Shown here: positions 11,000-20,450 of the stretch, piece after piece | Layout of the letters: each line of letters starts with the position of its first letter | How positions within the stretch are numbered: position 1 is the first letter of the stretch | Assembly: GCA_947650285.1 (NCBI GenBank) | Contig: CANTFL010000279.1 | Location: 1 to 64,000, forward strand | Source: Hyaloperonospora brassicae | Lineage: Eukaryota > Oomycota > Peronosporomycetes > Peronosporales > Peronosporaceae | Reading direction: 5' to 3' | DNA length: 64,000 nucleotides | The notes under the pieces: model-generated | What the model saw: the letters and a program-made list of their open reading frames with translations, nothing else | The model's database searches: none | What the model was told of the DNA's origin: nothing | Translations under genes and position numbers: made by a program

Positions 11000-12650
11000 T
11001 TTAAAGCGACGAGAATGTCGTGCTGAACTTGAAGATGATCAGGGCGGATATGCGATCGCGCGACGTCGTGAGAGTGCTGACAAATGAACACATCAAGCGT
11101 CAAGGAAACAAGACGGCATCGGTGAAGACTGAAGACGCTACGAAGGCGTTCAGTGCCGAGCGTGAACCTCGTCAATGTACACACTGCGTAAATTGAGGCC
11201 CACGGAGGAGCGGTGCTGGACCAAGCAGAAAGATCAGAACCAACGCGCTCGACGCGGCGGCAACAATCGTGGACGCGGAGCCAACAATGTTCAGCAAAGG
11301 GACAACAACAACTACCGTGACGACTTTGACCGAGTGGCGTGTGCAGTCTCGCTCGAGTGTGGACTTACGACCGGTAAGAATTTACCAGGGATGTGGGCAG
11401 TCGACAGTGGTGCGACGCACCACATCGGCAACGACCAGACCAAGTTTGCAAGTCTCAACGAGCGGGATGAAGTCGAACTGTCGGTGGCTGACGGAAGCAA
11501 AGCTGCTATCAAGGGCGTTGGAACCATCGTGGAGATAGTGGCCCTGCCAACTAGAATCGAGCGCGAGATAGAGATCAAGGACGTGCAGTTCGTGCCAAAC
11601 ATGGGCAAGAACCTGTTATCGGTACCGCAGATCAACGAGAGCGGTAAATATTAAGTCGTGTTCGAAGGCTCTATGATACCCGTGACGCACAAGAACTCGA
11701 CTCAAGTGGCGGCCACCGCTTATCTCGTCGATGGACTTTACTGGCTTCGGATGTCACATCGATCGGCGCTTGCGGCAACGAGTGACCAAGTCATCGATCT
11801 TCACTTGCGGACGGGTCATGCACCAATTGATGTTCTTTGCAAGATGGTGAACACTGAAATGATCAAAGATACAAAGGTGCCATCGAAGTCGAGTGGATCA
11901 AGCGTTTGTCGTGGATGCCAACAAGGGAAGATGGTCCAAAAACCGTTTCCAAGCAGCCGTGACAAACGCTGTTACGACACGTTTGAGCTTCGCCACTCCA
12001 ACATCTGCGGCCCTTTGAAAGATGTCTCGATCGGCGGCAGAAAATATATGCTGCTGATCGTGGACGAAGCCAGTGGCTGCATGAATGGTTTCTATTTGCG
12101 GACCAGGTCGGAGACGGAAGACTGCATCAAGAACTACATCGTCAAGATCCAGACTCCATTTGGCAAGAAGGTTAAGTTCGTTCGCAATGATGGAGCGCGA
12201 GAGTTCGCGTCCAACTCGCTCAAGACGTTTTACGAAGAAGAAGCCATTGAGTAGCAAACGACGGTGCACGCACACCAGACAAACGGCACTGAGAAACGTG
12301 CCTTACGGACTATCATCACGATCGGTCTCCGTTTGCTGCATCATACCAAGTTGGACAAGTGTTTCTGGGCTGAAGCAGCAATGACGGCCGTCTACGTCAA
12401 ACATCGTCTGCCATCACCCGAGATCCAACAAAAGTCACACCGTTCGAGATCGTGTGCAAGTCGAAGCCAAGCGTCAAACACATGCAGGTCTTCGGATGAC
12501 AAGCGTACATTTTGAAATCGAAGGAGAAGCGTCTCAAGTGGGACCCGAAGGCGCGCATTGGAAGTTTCATGTGCTATGAAGAAGTGTCCAATGCGTATCG
12601 TGTGGTCGACATTGACGCCGGACAAGTGGTGATAAGTCTCTATTGAAGTT
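11000..12650 (+). mobile_element. Copia (Ty1) fragment: gag end, protease, integrase
   Basis: The plus strand encodes a gag tail with a damaged CCHC zinc knuckle (CTHC then TEERCW, one frameshift near 11185). The aspartic protease follows with [14 protein letters not shown] (about 11393-11435), then a GAG-pre-integrase segment with SSVCRGCQQGK, and the integrase core (IVDEASGCMNGFYLR, RNDGAREF). In-frame stops occur at 11652 and 12252, and several frameshifts follow 12390. Reverse transcriptase and RNase H are absent. The order protease-integrase before RT identifies Copia. Non-functional. Confidence 0.85.
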
Positions 12651-12671
12651 CATTGGTACAATCCGAGCTTC

Positions 12672-13083
12672 AAGCGTAGTTGGTACGGGATAGGTTTTAC
12701 GTCGGTAATTACCTCAGAGTTGATTAGACGCGTAGGATGATTGGACGCGTTTAAATCAGGTTGATTCGATGCACCATGTAATTGGATGCAGTCTAGGTTA
12801 GGCACAGTTTGGACTCATAGATCAAGCACTTTTACATCTCCTTTCAACCCACAAGTGTCTTCACTCCGGTCTTCGGTGTGACCTCCCTCCGTCTCCTTCA
12901 AGCCTCTCGTCATTCAAGATCCATACCTTCCATCAGGATAGGAGCCCAAGCACGATGTTATCTGCCAACGATGCCTCGACCAAGGTCGTCATCGACAAGT
13001 TCAACGGCGACAACTTCGCTACATGGAGCCGCTACATGCGTGGCGTGTTCCTGACGAAGTCGGTCTGGCACGTCGTGAATCGG
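12672..13083 (+). mobile_element. Copia 5' end: LTR-like leader and start of gag
   Basis: A non-coding stretch (12672 to about 12935) precedes GGAGCCCAAGCACG and an ATG at 12955. The frame from 12955 reads a typical Copia gag N-terminus, with [19 protein letters not shown] and then KSVWHVV, matching the F.G.NF..W...M pattern of the UBN2/gag domain. It ends abruptly after 43 codons at 13083, where Gypsy sequence begins. It is either a second element or the 3' LTR of the preceding fragment followed by a tandem copy. Confidence 0.65.
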
Positions 13084-14330
13084 TAGACACACAATGATTG
13101 TGTATCTGGAGCAACTTTTGTCAAGAGATTTGCAAATTCTCTTGAGGTTGCTGGATCAGTAGGGCGCTCTGCCCCTACTGACCCCGACCATTTTTTGATG
13201 GTCCGTCTCGCTGTTGCGGCTTCGCAACAGCGCTGGACCCACGCCCATTGCCCTTTCTGGCAAATGGTCGTCCATTTCGCTCAGTACTGTTTGGTACTGG
13301 GCGTGGAGCACTACACTCATATGCGTAGTGCCCTAACTTCTGACAGCGATTGCACCTCTGCAATCGCTTGTTGTTTGAAGAGCGAGGTCTCTCGCTCTCA
13401 ACATAGCAGAGGTCCATTGGTTCTGGACCTCCGATCTCTTGTCGTCTTGGTGGACGATAAGAGTTTGAGCTAGCATGAGCCTGTCTCATGCTAAAGTCTT
13501 CCTGTTCCGCGGCTGATATCGCTTCTTCAAGCGTATTCAGCTCAAGGCGTGAACAGGTGGCTCCTGACGGGCCCTTCTGCGAGCCCTTGCATGAACACCG
13601 TGATCAACGTGTGTTCATGAACTGGGTTAGCAGTTATACTACTCGCGAGGAGTCGTATATGTTGTGCGTAAGCGTGCACATCACGCTTACCCTGCTTGAG
13701 TTTCAGGAGCTCTGAACGAGCCCTGAACTCAGCCCGTGGCGGCTCAAACGTTTGTCTGAGCCGGGACTTGAAGTCCTCTAGCGACCTAAACACATGTGGG
13801 TCGCTACTCTCGAGCCCCAGGGACCAAGTTTTGGCACGCCCTGCCAAGTGGGTCTGAGCAAATGTGAGTTTCATTTGCTCATCTTCGACGCGACGAGCCC
13901 TTAGGGCTCTGTCGAGTTCGACAAACCACAGTAACAGGGAGTCCTCCGGGACTCCACTGTACTTGGAGATGTCAACTTTCATGACCTCGGGACGACGCGC
14001 ATGCGCCGTCCCGCCCATAGCAGCATGGAATTGCTGCTGTCTCAACAGCTCTGTCTTTTGAGCACCGAGTTCTCTCAACTGCTCGGCCTGTTGAGAGCCT
14101 TGCTGGTGAAGCAAGGCTACTTTCTCCCTTTCGGCGACAAGTTCATGTTGTATGAACTTGGCTATAGCGGCATTCTGTTGGTCTCTGTCTAGAGACTTTA
14201 ACATGGCGCTAATGGCTAGCTCGCCTACGGTAGAACTCATTCGTTCTACCGCACCCCATTCGATGTCACTCAAATGGGTAAACCCTTCACGCGTGGCGTG
14301 AAAGGTCTCTTCATCATCCAACATGTTCAT
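13084..14330 (-). pseudogene. Gypsy gag, copy 1 (frameshifted)
   Basis: This is homologous along its length to the intact gag at 18548-17394: MNMLDDEETFHATREG start, Gln-rich helix, KVDISKYSG...PEDSLLLWFVEL, FKSRLRQTFEPPRAEFRARS and the CCHC knuckle CNRCQKLGHYAYEC. A single extra T at about 13550, relative to copy 2, shifts the frame and separates the N-terminal part (14330-13542) from the C-terminal part (13489-13175). The copy ends just past the gag stop at 13084. Confidence 0.85.
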
Positions 14331-14374
14331 GTTGGATGTTGTGGTCCTTGGAAGGACTACAAAGTGCTACCAGG

Positions 14375-14766
14375 TGTAACGGGGCACACCCTTGCGTGAA
14401 CTTAACGCAAGGGTATCGGTGCCCCGACAGACGTACACAAGGCAAGCGAGGAAGCGTAGGTAAGGTAAAAGCAGAACTGTTATATTAATATAATTAAGTC
14501 TTTTAACTACTGTCTCTCTGTTTGACTTAACTTAATTATACTAATATAACTGAGTGTATGGTGACGTCTCGTCACCACTCATTGCGCGCGTCTTGCGGCG
14601 ATTGGTGGGTTGATATCATCAAGATATCAACCAATGAACAGACTCTTTGGTCGACCCTTCAATATCACCACTTTGGTGATATTGTACAAAGAATATTCAA
14701 GTTAATATTCTTTATTGTCATTGTTTCTTTAATGACAATTTCCATGTAACGGGCTGCCCCGTTAAA
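14375..14766 (-). repeat. Gypsy LTR, central (shared)
   Basis: About 392 bp, aligned end to end with 18593-18983. It starts (minus strand) with the AACGGGGCAGCCCGTTACA hairpin and ends with GTGCCCCGTTACA. The last bases at the 14766 end are altered (TTAAA for TTACA). Internal palindromes such as AATATCACC/GGTGATATT and GGTGACG/CGTCACC are kept. Confidence 0.85.
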
Positions 14767-14946
14767 CCACGGGCTCTGACTTCAATTGACGCTCGTCGAC
14801 TGTCCCGGCCATGCGCCGTTGGTCTAATCGAGTTTTGGAGGTGTAGCCATCATGGACACCGTCGTGCGGGTTGGTGGTACCTGACTGCCTGCCGCAAAGG
14901 GCTCGAGATCCAGACGCTCGAGAGTCTGAAACTTAGCCAGTGCGTA

Positions 14947-17343
14947 TTATATGGCAAGGAGTTCCTTGTCATGCACTGGGTAATTACGCTCAGCTGCTTG
15001 CAGCTGATGCGACTGATAACAGATGACGCGCTCCGCGCCATCTGTATCGAACTGCATTAATGCACAGCCGATTGCGAAATCGCTGGCGTCACAGACCACA
15101 TGAAATGGTCTGTCCTGATCTGCAATCGCCAAGATCGGCGATTGCATCAAGCTCCGCTTGATACCTTCAAAGGAACGCTGGCACTCAGCGTTCCATGACC
15201 ACTTGACATTTTTCTTGAGCAAGCAAGAAAGATGAACAGTCATCTCGGCGTAGTTGCGCGAGTACTTGTGCAAGTACGCCGCAAGACCAAGGAACTTCCT
15301 TAGTCCCTTGACATCGACTGGCACTGGCCAGTCGGTGATCGCCTTGATCTTTTCGGGATCAGGGCGTACGCCGTGTTCACCCACGATGCACCCAAGAAGT
15401 GGTATTTCGCTAGCCGCGAATATACACTTGTTGAGGTTGGCGTACAACTTATGCTTGCGCATAAGTTGAAGAACCTGACGAACGTGAGTTCTGTGAACGT
15501 CAACGTCCGTCTCTCCGTCCATAGCCCGGCTATGGACGAACACATCGTCGAAGTAACTCGGTGCGAAGTCTCGCACCGGTCTCAATAGATTTGTTACACA
15601 TCTGTTGAATGTTGCAGGGGCATTACTCAGCCCCTGTGGCATCACTAGCCACTCCCACAGCATCCCGCTGGGGGTACTCACTGCCGTGAACGGGACGTCC
15701 CGTTCACGCATCAGGATCTGATAGAATCCATCCATCAGATCCATGGACGAAAAGATGGTACTCTTTGACATACCATCTATGATTACGTCCTTCCTCGGTA
15801 TCGGCGTCTGAGCCGGTACCGTTGCAGCATTCAACTTGTTGAATGCGTGCACTATCCGCCAACCTTCTGTGGCCTTTCGCACACAGAAGGTCGGAGAGCT
15901 GTGAGGGGATGTTGATTCCCTCACATGGCCTGCTGCTAAGCGATCGGCAAAGAACTTGTCGATCGCTATCACTTGTTCACGAGGCAGTGGCCACTGCTTC
16001 ATGACACAGTATTTCGAGCCCGGTTTGAGCTCGATCTCGTGTCGAGTGCCTTTGTCCTTAGGCAACTCGCAAGGTACGGATTCAGGGAACACATCCCTGA
16101 ATTCGATCAAATCCTTATACAAAGGATTTGCCTGAAGTGACTCCCAGGATCGGGACGCGTATCGCTCAATCCGAGTCTTCTCATCGAGGACACTTTCGTC
16201 CATCGATGAGCTGCTGAGAACCCGTTCGTTCTCAGCGAATACTGTTGCCGACCGAATGTCGGTCACATACTCGTCCTCTGTGACGAGTATGCAGATCTGC
16301 TTGACTTTGCCACTACGCAGATCACGCAAGAACCGTTTCGGTTCTAGCGTTGGCAACTGAGTTATCTCCGAAGTCAACTTCGGAGGCACAATCAGATCAA
16401 GCGTATAAGCGCCTACGCTTGATCCGTCATTAACCAAGACGTTCAACGTCTCGGTTTCTTCCTGGGAACTTGCTTCCACAGGTTGCTGAGGGCCTAATCC
16501 CTCAGCAAGCGACTCTTGAGGAATTCCTTCCTCAAGTACGTGGGGACTTATTCCCTCGACGTCTTCCGACTGTGGCTGTGCAACCACAGTCAGGAACCGA
16601 TCCTCTACGGTCGACTCTCCAGTCGACCTAGGATTTTCATGTTGCCCCTTGGGGGCAACAGACTTCTTTCTTCTAAGATGCTGCCCGCTAGGCATGCATC
16701 CATGTCCCGGTCCACTCGACTTATTCGAGTGGTGGACCTTCGGCGCAGCCTGTACTTCTGTACAGCCGCCGGGAGCTTGCTCCACAGTGTAGTGATCAAC
16801 TACACTGTGATCTTGTGCAGTCGTGCTAACGACCGTACCGCAAGTGAGGCCATCGCACTCACTCGCAGAACATCCACACGCTTGTGGACGCTCCAAGATG
16901 TTCATCAGATGGCCATCTGATGAACAAGCAGCAGGCATCTTCACGGATCGATGCTGCCAGCTCACTCTTGGCTCGTACTTTCTGAGCCAAGGTAATCCCA
17001 GGATGACATCAAATTTGTCATCCAGATCTAGTACGATGAAGTCATCATCGTACTGTTCGCCCTCTAACGTGTAGTGGATTCCTACTACACGTTTCTCAAC
17101 GGTTATCGATGCGCCTGTTGCAAGGCGCACCGTCATCCTTGTGAGGGGAATGTCGCGCTCAACGAACTTGAGCCTACGACCCTCTAGTGACTGGCGACGA
17201 ACAAAATTGTTCGACGCCCCACAGTCTACTAGGGCACGAAGCGACAAATCATTTGTCGCTTCCAACTTCAAGGTGATGAGCGAAACGTCATCACCAGGTG
17301 CAGAGACACACAACGATTGTGTATCTGGAGCAACTTTCGTCAA
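14947..17343 (-). CDS. Gypsy pol (protease-RT, truncated in RNase H)
   Basis: An open 798-codon frame with no ATG at its start; it is expected to be expressed by frameshifting from gag. Domains in order: retropepsin-like protease with DCGASNNF (residues about 37-44) and DVILGLPWLRKYEP; a variable linker; reverse transcriptase with HAFNKLN, MDLMDGFYQILM, GLSNAPATFNRC and the active-site SYFDDVFVHS; then the start of RNase H with CDASDFAIGCAL and NYPVHDKELLAI. After that a TAA replaces a codon, and within eight codons the sequence jumps to the 3' end of the element, so most of RNase H and all of integrase are deleted. It cannot transpose by itself. Confidence 0.85.
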   Translation of the reverse strand: MTKVAPDTQSLCVSAPGDDVSLITLKLEATNDLSLRALVDCGASNNFVRRQSLEGRRLKFVERDIPLTRMTVRLATGASITVEKRVVGIHYTLEGEQYDDDFIVLDLDDKFDVILGLPWLRKYEPRVSWQHRSVKMPAACSSDGHLMNILERPQACGCSASECDGLTCGTVVSTTAQDHSVVDHYTVEQAPGGCTEVQAAPKVHHSNKSSGPGHGCMPSGQHLRRKKSVAPKGQHENPRSTGESTVEDRFLTVVAQPQSEDVEGISPHVLEEGIPQESLAEGLGPQQPVEASSQEETETLNVLVNDGSSVGAYTLDLIVPPKLTSEITQLPTLEPKRFLRDLRSGKVKQICILVTEDEYVTDIRSATVFAENERVLSSSSMDESVLDEKTRIERYASRSWESLQANPLYKDLIEFRDVFPESVPCELPKDKGTRHEIELKPGSKYCVMKQWPLPREQVIAIDKFFADRLAAGHVRESTSPHSSPTFCVRKATEGWRIVHAFNKLNAATVPAQTPIPRKDVIIDGMSKSTIFSSMDLMDGFYQILMRERDVPFTAVSTPSGMLWEWLVMPQGLSNAPATFNRCVTNLLRPVRDFAPSYFDDVFVHSRAMDGETDVDVHRTHVRQVLQLMRKHKLYANLNKCIFAASEIPLLGCIVGEHGVRPDPEKIKAITDWPVPVDVKGLRKFLGLAAYLHKYSRNYAEMTVHLSCLLKKNVKWSWNAECQRSFEGIKRSLMQSPILAIADQDRPFHVVCDASDFAIGCALMQFDTDGAERVICYQSHQLQAAERNYPVHDKELLAI

Positions 17344-17374
17344 GAGATTTGCAAATTCTCTTGAGGTTGCTGGA

Positions 17375-17415
17375 TCAGTAGGGCGCTCCGCCCCTACTGA
17401 CCCCGACCATTTTTT
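17375..17415 (-). promoter_or_regulatory. Predicted -1 ribosomal frameshift signal (gag-pol)
   Basis: On the minus strand the gag frame reads TCA AAA AAT, giving the heptamer A AAA AAT (17415-17409), followed by a short spacer and a hairpin at 17400-17375 with 9-bp arms TCAGTAGGG and CCCTACTGA. The gag stop TAG lies inside the hairpin. The pol frame is -1 relative to gag and is open across the site. The same arrangement is present in the copies at 13156-13196 and 60433-60473. Confidence 0.6.
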
Positions 17416-18548
17416 GATGGTCCGTCTCGCTGTTGCGGCTTCGCAACAGCGCTGGACCCACGCCCATTGCCCTTTCTGGCAAAAGGTCGTCCATTTCGCT
17501 CAGTACTGTTTGGTACTGGGCGTGGAGCACTACACTCGTATGCGTAGTGCCCTAACTTCTGACAGCGATTGCACCTCTGCAATCGCTTGTTGTTTGTAGA
17601 GCGAGGTCTCTCGCTCTCAACATAGCAGAGGTCCATTGGTTCTGGACCTCCGATCTCTTGTCGTCTCGGTGGACGGTAAGAGTTTGAGCTAGCATGAGCC
17701 TGTCTCATGCTAAAGTCTTCCTGTTCCGCGGCTGATATCGCTTCTTCAAGCGTATTCAGCTCAAGGCGGAACAGGTGGCTCCTGACGGGCCCTTCTGCGA
17801 GCCCTTGCATGAACACCGTAATCAACGTGTGTTCATGTACTGGGTTGGCAGTTATACTACTCGCAAGGAGTCGTATATGTTGTGCGTAAGCGTGCACATC
17901 ACGCTTACCCTGCTTGAGTTTCAGGAGCTCTGAGCGAGCCCTGAACTCAGCACGTGGCGGCTCAAATGTTTGTCTGAGCCGGGACTTGAAGTCATCTAGC
18001 GACCTAAACACATTTGGGTCGCTACTCTCGAGTCCCAGGGACCAAGTTTTGGCACGCCCTGCCAAGTGGGTCTGAGCAAATGTGAGTTTCATTTGCTCAT
18101 CTTCGACGCGACGAGCCCTTAGGGCTCTGTCGAGTTCGACAAACCATGGTAACAGGGAGTCCTCCGGGACTCCACTGTACTTGGAAATGTCGACTTTCAT
18201 GACTTCGGGACGACGCGCATGCGCCGTCCCGCCCACAGCAGCATGGAATTGCTGCTGTCTCAACAGCTCCGTCTGTTGAGCACCGAGTTCTCTCAACTGC
18301 TCGGCCTGTTGAGAGCCTTGCTGGTGAAGCAAGGCTACTTTCTCCCTCTCGAGAGCAAGTTCATTCTGAATGAACTTGGCGATAGCGGCATGTTGTTGGT
18401 CTCTGTCTAGTGACTCCAACATGGTGCTGACGACGAGTTCGCCTACGGTAGAACTCATTCGTTCTACCGCACCCCATTCGATGTCACTCAAATGGGTAAA
18501 CCCTTCACGCGTGGCGTGAAAGGTGTCTTCTTCATCCAACATGAACAT
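17394..18548 (-). CDS. Gypsy gag, copy 2 (intact)
   Basis: A 384-codon frame from MFMLDEEDTFHATREG. It has an N-terminal helical region with a Gln-rich segment (residues about 60-105), a retrotransposon gag/capsid domain (KVDISKYSG, WFVELDRALRARR, FKSRLRQTFEPPRAEFRARS, residues about 115-225), and a C-terminal nucleocapsid with one CCHC zinc knuckle (CNRCQKLGHYAYEC) followed by an Arg/Gly-rich basic tail. In the family it forms the particle that packages element RNA. The start codon itself sits in the 3' arm of a hairpin at 18533-18556. Confidence 0.88.
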   Translation of the reverse strand: MFMLDEEDTFHATREGFTHLSDIEWGAVERMSSTVGELVVSTMLESLDRDQQHAAIAKFIQNELALEREKVALLHQQGSQQAEQLRELGAQQTELLRQQQFHAAVGGTAHARRPEVMKVDISKYSGVPEDSLLPWFVELDRALRARRVEDEQMKLTFAQTHLAGRAKTWSLGLESSDPNVFRSLDDFKSRLRQTFEPPRAEFRARSELLKLKQGKRDVHAYAQHIRLLASSITANPVHEHTLITVFMQGLAEGPVRSHLFRLELNTLEEAISAAEQEDFSMRQAHASSNSYRPPRRQEIGGPEPMDLCYVESERPRSTNNKRLQRCNRCQKLGHYAYECSAPRPVPNSTERNGRPFARKGNGRGSSAVAKPQQRDGPSKNGRGQ

Positions 18549-18592
18549 GTTGGATGATGTGGTCCTTGGAAGGACTACAAAGTGCTACCAGG

Positions 18593-18983
18593 TGTAACGG
18601 GGCACACCCTTGCGTAACTTAACGCAAGGGATTTGGGTGCCCCGACGGACGTACACGTGGCAAGCGAGGAAGCGTAGGTAGGGTAAAAGTAGAACTGTTG
18701 TATTAATAAATTAAGTCTTTAAACTACTGTCTCTTCGTTTGACTTGATTCAATTATACTAATATAGCTGCATGTATGGTGACGTCTCGTCACCACTCATT
18801 GCGCGCGTCTTGCGGCGATTGGTGGGTTGATATCATCACGATATCAACCAATGAACAGACCCTTTGATCGACCCTTCAATATCACCACTTTGGTGATATT
18901 GTTTTAAAGAATATCCATCTTTATATTCTTTATTGTCACTTTCCTTAAAGTGACAATTTCATGTAACGGGCTGCCCCGTTACA
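18593..18983 (-). repeat. Gypsy 5' LTR
   Basis: About 391 bp, TG...CA bounded. The first 22 nt on the minus strand form a hairpin (TGTAACGGG / CCCGTTACA). The last bases, GTGCCCCGTTACA, repeat the inverted end, so the LTR has unusually long terminal inverted repeats. The presumed primer-binding side begins CCTGGTAGCACTTTG on the minus strand and is shared with the central LTR. Confidence 0.88.
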
Positions 18984-20450
18984 GGCAGCACTTTAGTGCT
19001 TCTTTTGCACTGACAGGCGCTTGATCTCCGTCGCTTTCGACTCCCGCGGGATCCACTTCTGCTTGAATCAGAGCTTCTTGTTCTTCGTAAATCTGCTCGT
19101 GGTCCTCGATTTCGACATAATCATCCACGCTAACGGTTACACTAAGCTTTTGAAATATTACAGCCAAATCGCAGCAGTATTGTTGGAAGGCGGGGCTGGA
19201 CTGTCGATAGTCGTTCTGTGCACGCAAATCCGCAACCTGTGGCGCTTCGATGATTCCACTCTTTATCCAGCAACTTCGAATGATATCCCCGCCAAAACTC
19301 TTCCAGCTCTCAGCTGCAAACTCAATGGATTCTAGGACATTGAGTCTGCGTTCCACGTTTGCTTCAATCAGATCCATGCGCCATCGCATATGAAGTTTCT
19401 TGTATCGAGCTTTAGACCATCGGATGACACCGATATAGCATATATATAGGTGAGGAGATTAATGTAGATTTAAGACGCACACATATAAAATGTGATATTA
19501 ATGCGTACCTGAATCGAGCGGCTGGATAGTGGAAGTCATGCTAGGCGGAAAAAATACCACATGACGTTGTTGAGTTCTCGTTGGACCTTGTGACTGGAAG
19601 AATTATCAAGAAGTAGCAGGACTTTGCGACCATGCATTAGAATATTAGATTGATGCAGCCACTTTTCAAAAATGATTACAGTCATCCAGGCGTTTGAGCT
19701 CGCAGCGTATACGATGCCACGCTTCTCGATCCCCACACCCTTAAAGCACCTTGGCTTTTTGAACTTCCCGATGATCATGGGCTCCAGCTTTCAGGGCCAC
19801 TTGCGTTGCAGCACATAGCAACTGTTACGCGTGACTTTACGCTCTTCTTGACGTTGTTTCGAACCGTGGATAGGGTTTTGTTCGGTGGCAAGTCGTAAAA
19901 TAATGCTGTCTCATCAAAATTAGACACATCACTCGGAGAATATTGTTCGATCAGAGATCGGATCTCAGACTTTGCTGCTTGCACATCCTCGATACATAAG
20001 CTCCCGCTCTCGCCTGTCAACGCGCGGCTTTTGATGTTGTTCCGCTTCTTGATAATCTGGATCCATTCCTTTGAAAAGCTTGAGATCGGGATCTTCGATA
20101 TCATGGCTCACTCGCAGCTGGTCTGCTTTTTCCAGGACCAGATCTTCAGACAACCCGTCACTCTTGCGCTCAAGAACGAATCTCAGCAGCTCCTTCTCGT
20201 ACTCAGGATGCTTTACACGTCGTTTCTTTTTTTAACATAATGGTTAAAGCCCTCAAAGTCTATCTCTTACATGTCCATGAGCCGGTGCGTCGTTGATTTA
20301 CTAATGCTGTGATGGAACTGAATGCTCACATAAGTCTGCACTTCGTAAAAGCAGATGTTTGGTAGTTCTTTGCAGTGTTGAAAGATCTCGTACTTCTGCT
20401 CTAGAGAGAGGGATACTCGCTTTGTTCAACTCATTGGATGCACGGGCTTG
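18979..20450 (-). pseudogene. Tigger/pogo-like transposase, frameshifted
   Basis: Open pieces are 20104-19775 (catalytic N-part, from MISKIPISSFSKEW), 19778-19536 (middle, from MIIGKFKKPRCF) and 19389-18979 (C-terminus, from MRWRMDLIEANV). Upstream, the helix-turn-helix region needs further frame changes. The family cuts and pastes DNA at TA sites. The last codon before the stop touches the Gypsy LTR boundary, so the natural C-terminus may be lost. Confidence 0.78.

Larger units (their letters stand above)
13084..18983 (-). mobile_element. Tandem Gypsy (Ty3) array on the minus strand
   Basis: Read on the minus strand the order is LTR (18983-18593), gag (18548-17394), pol (17343-14947, 3' half deleted), LTR (14766-14375), gag again (14330-13175), then truncation at 13084 at the point equivalent to the gag-pol junction. 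The central LTR is therefore shared by two copies. Such LTR-sharing tandems arise by recombination between LTRs or by insertion into a pre-existing LTR. Both gag copies and both LTRs are similar but not identical. The whole array is packed with short inverted repeats (see findings). The left neighbour is Copia gag and the right neighbour is a Tigger transposase, so no simple target duplication can be checked. Confidence 0.85.

Noticed and set aside
13084..18983. Interpreting the regularly spaced inverted repeats as a CRISPR array
   Set aside because: The repeats differ from one another in sequence, lie inside open gag and pol frames, and the genome is eukaryotic.
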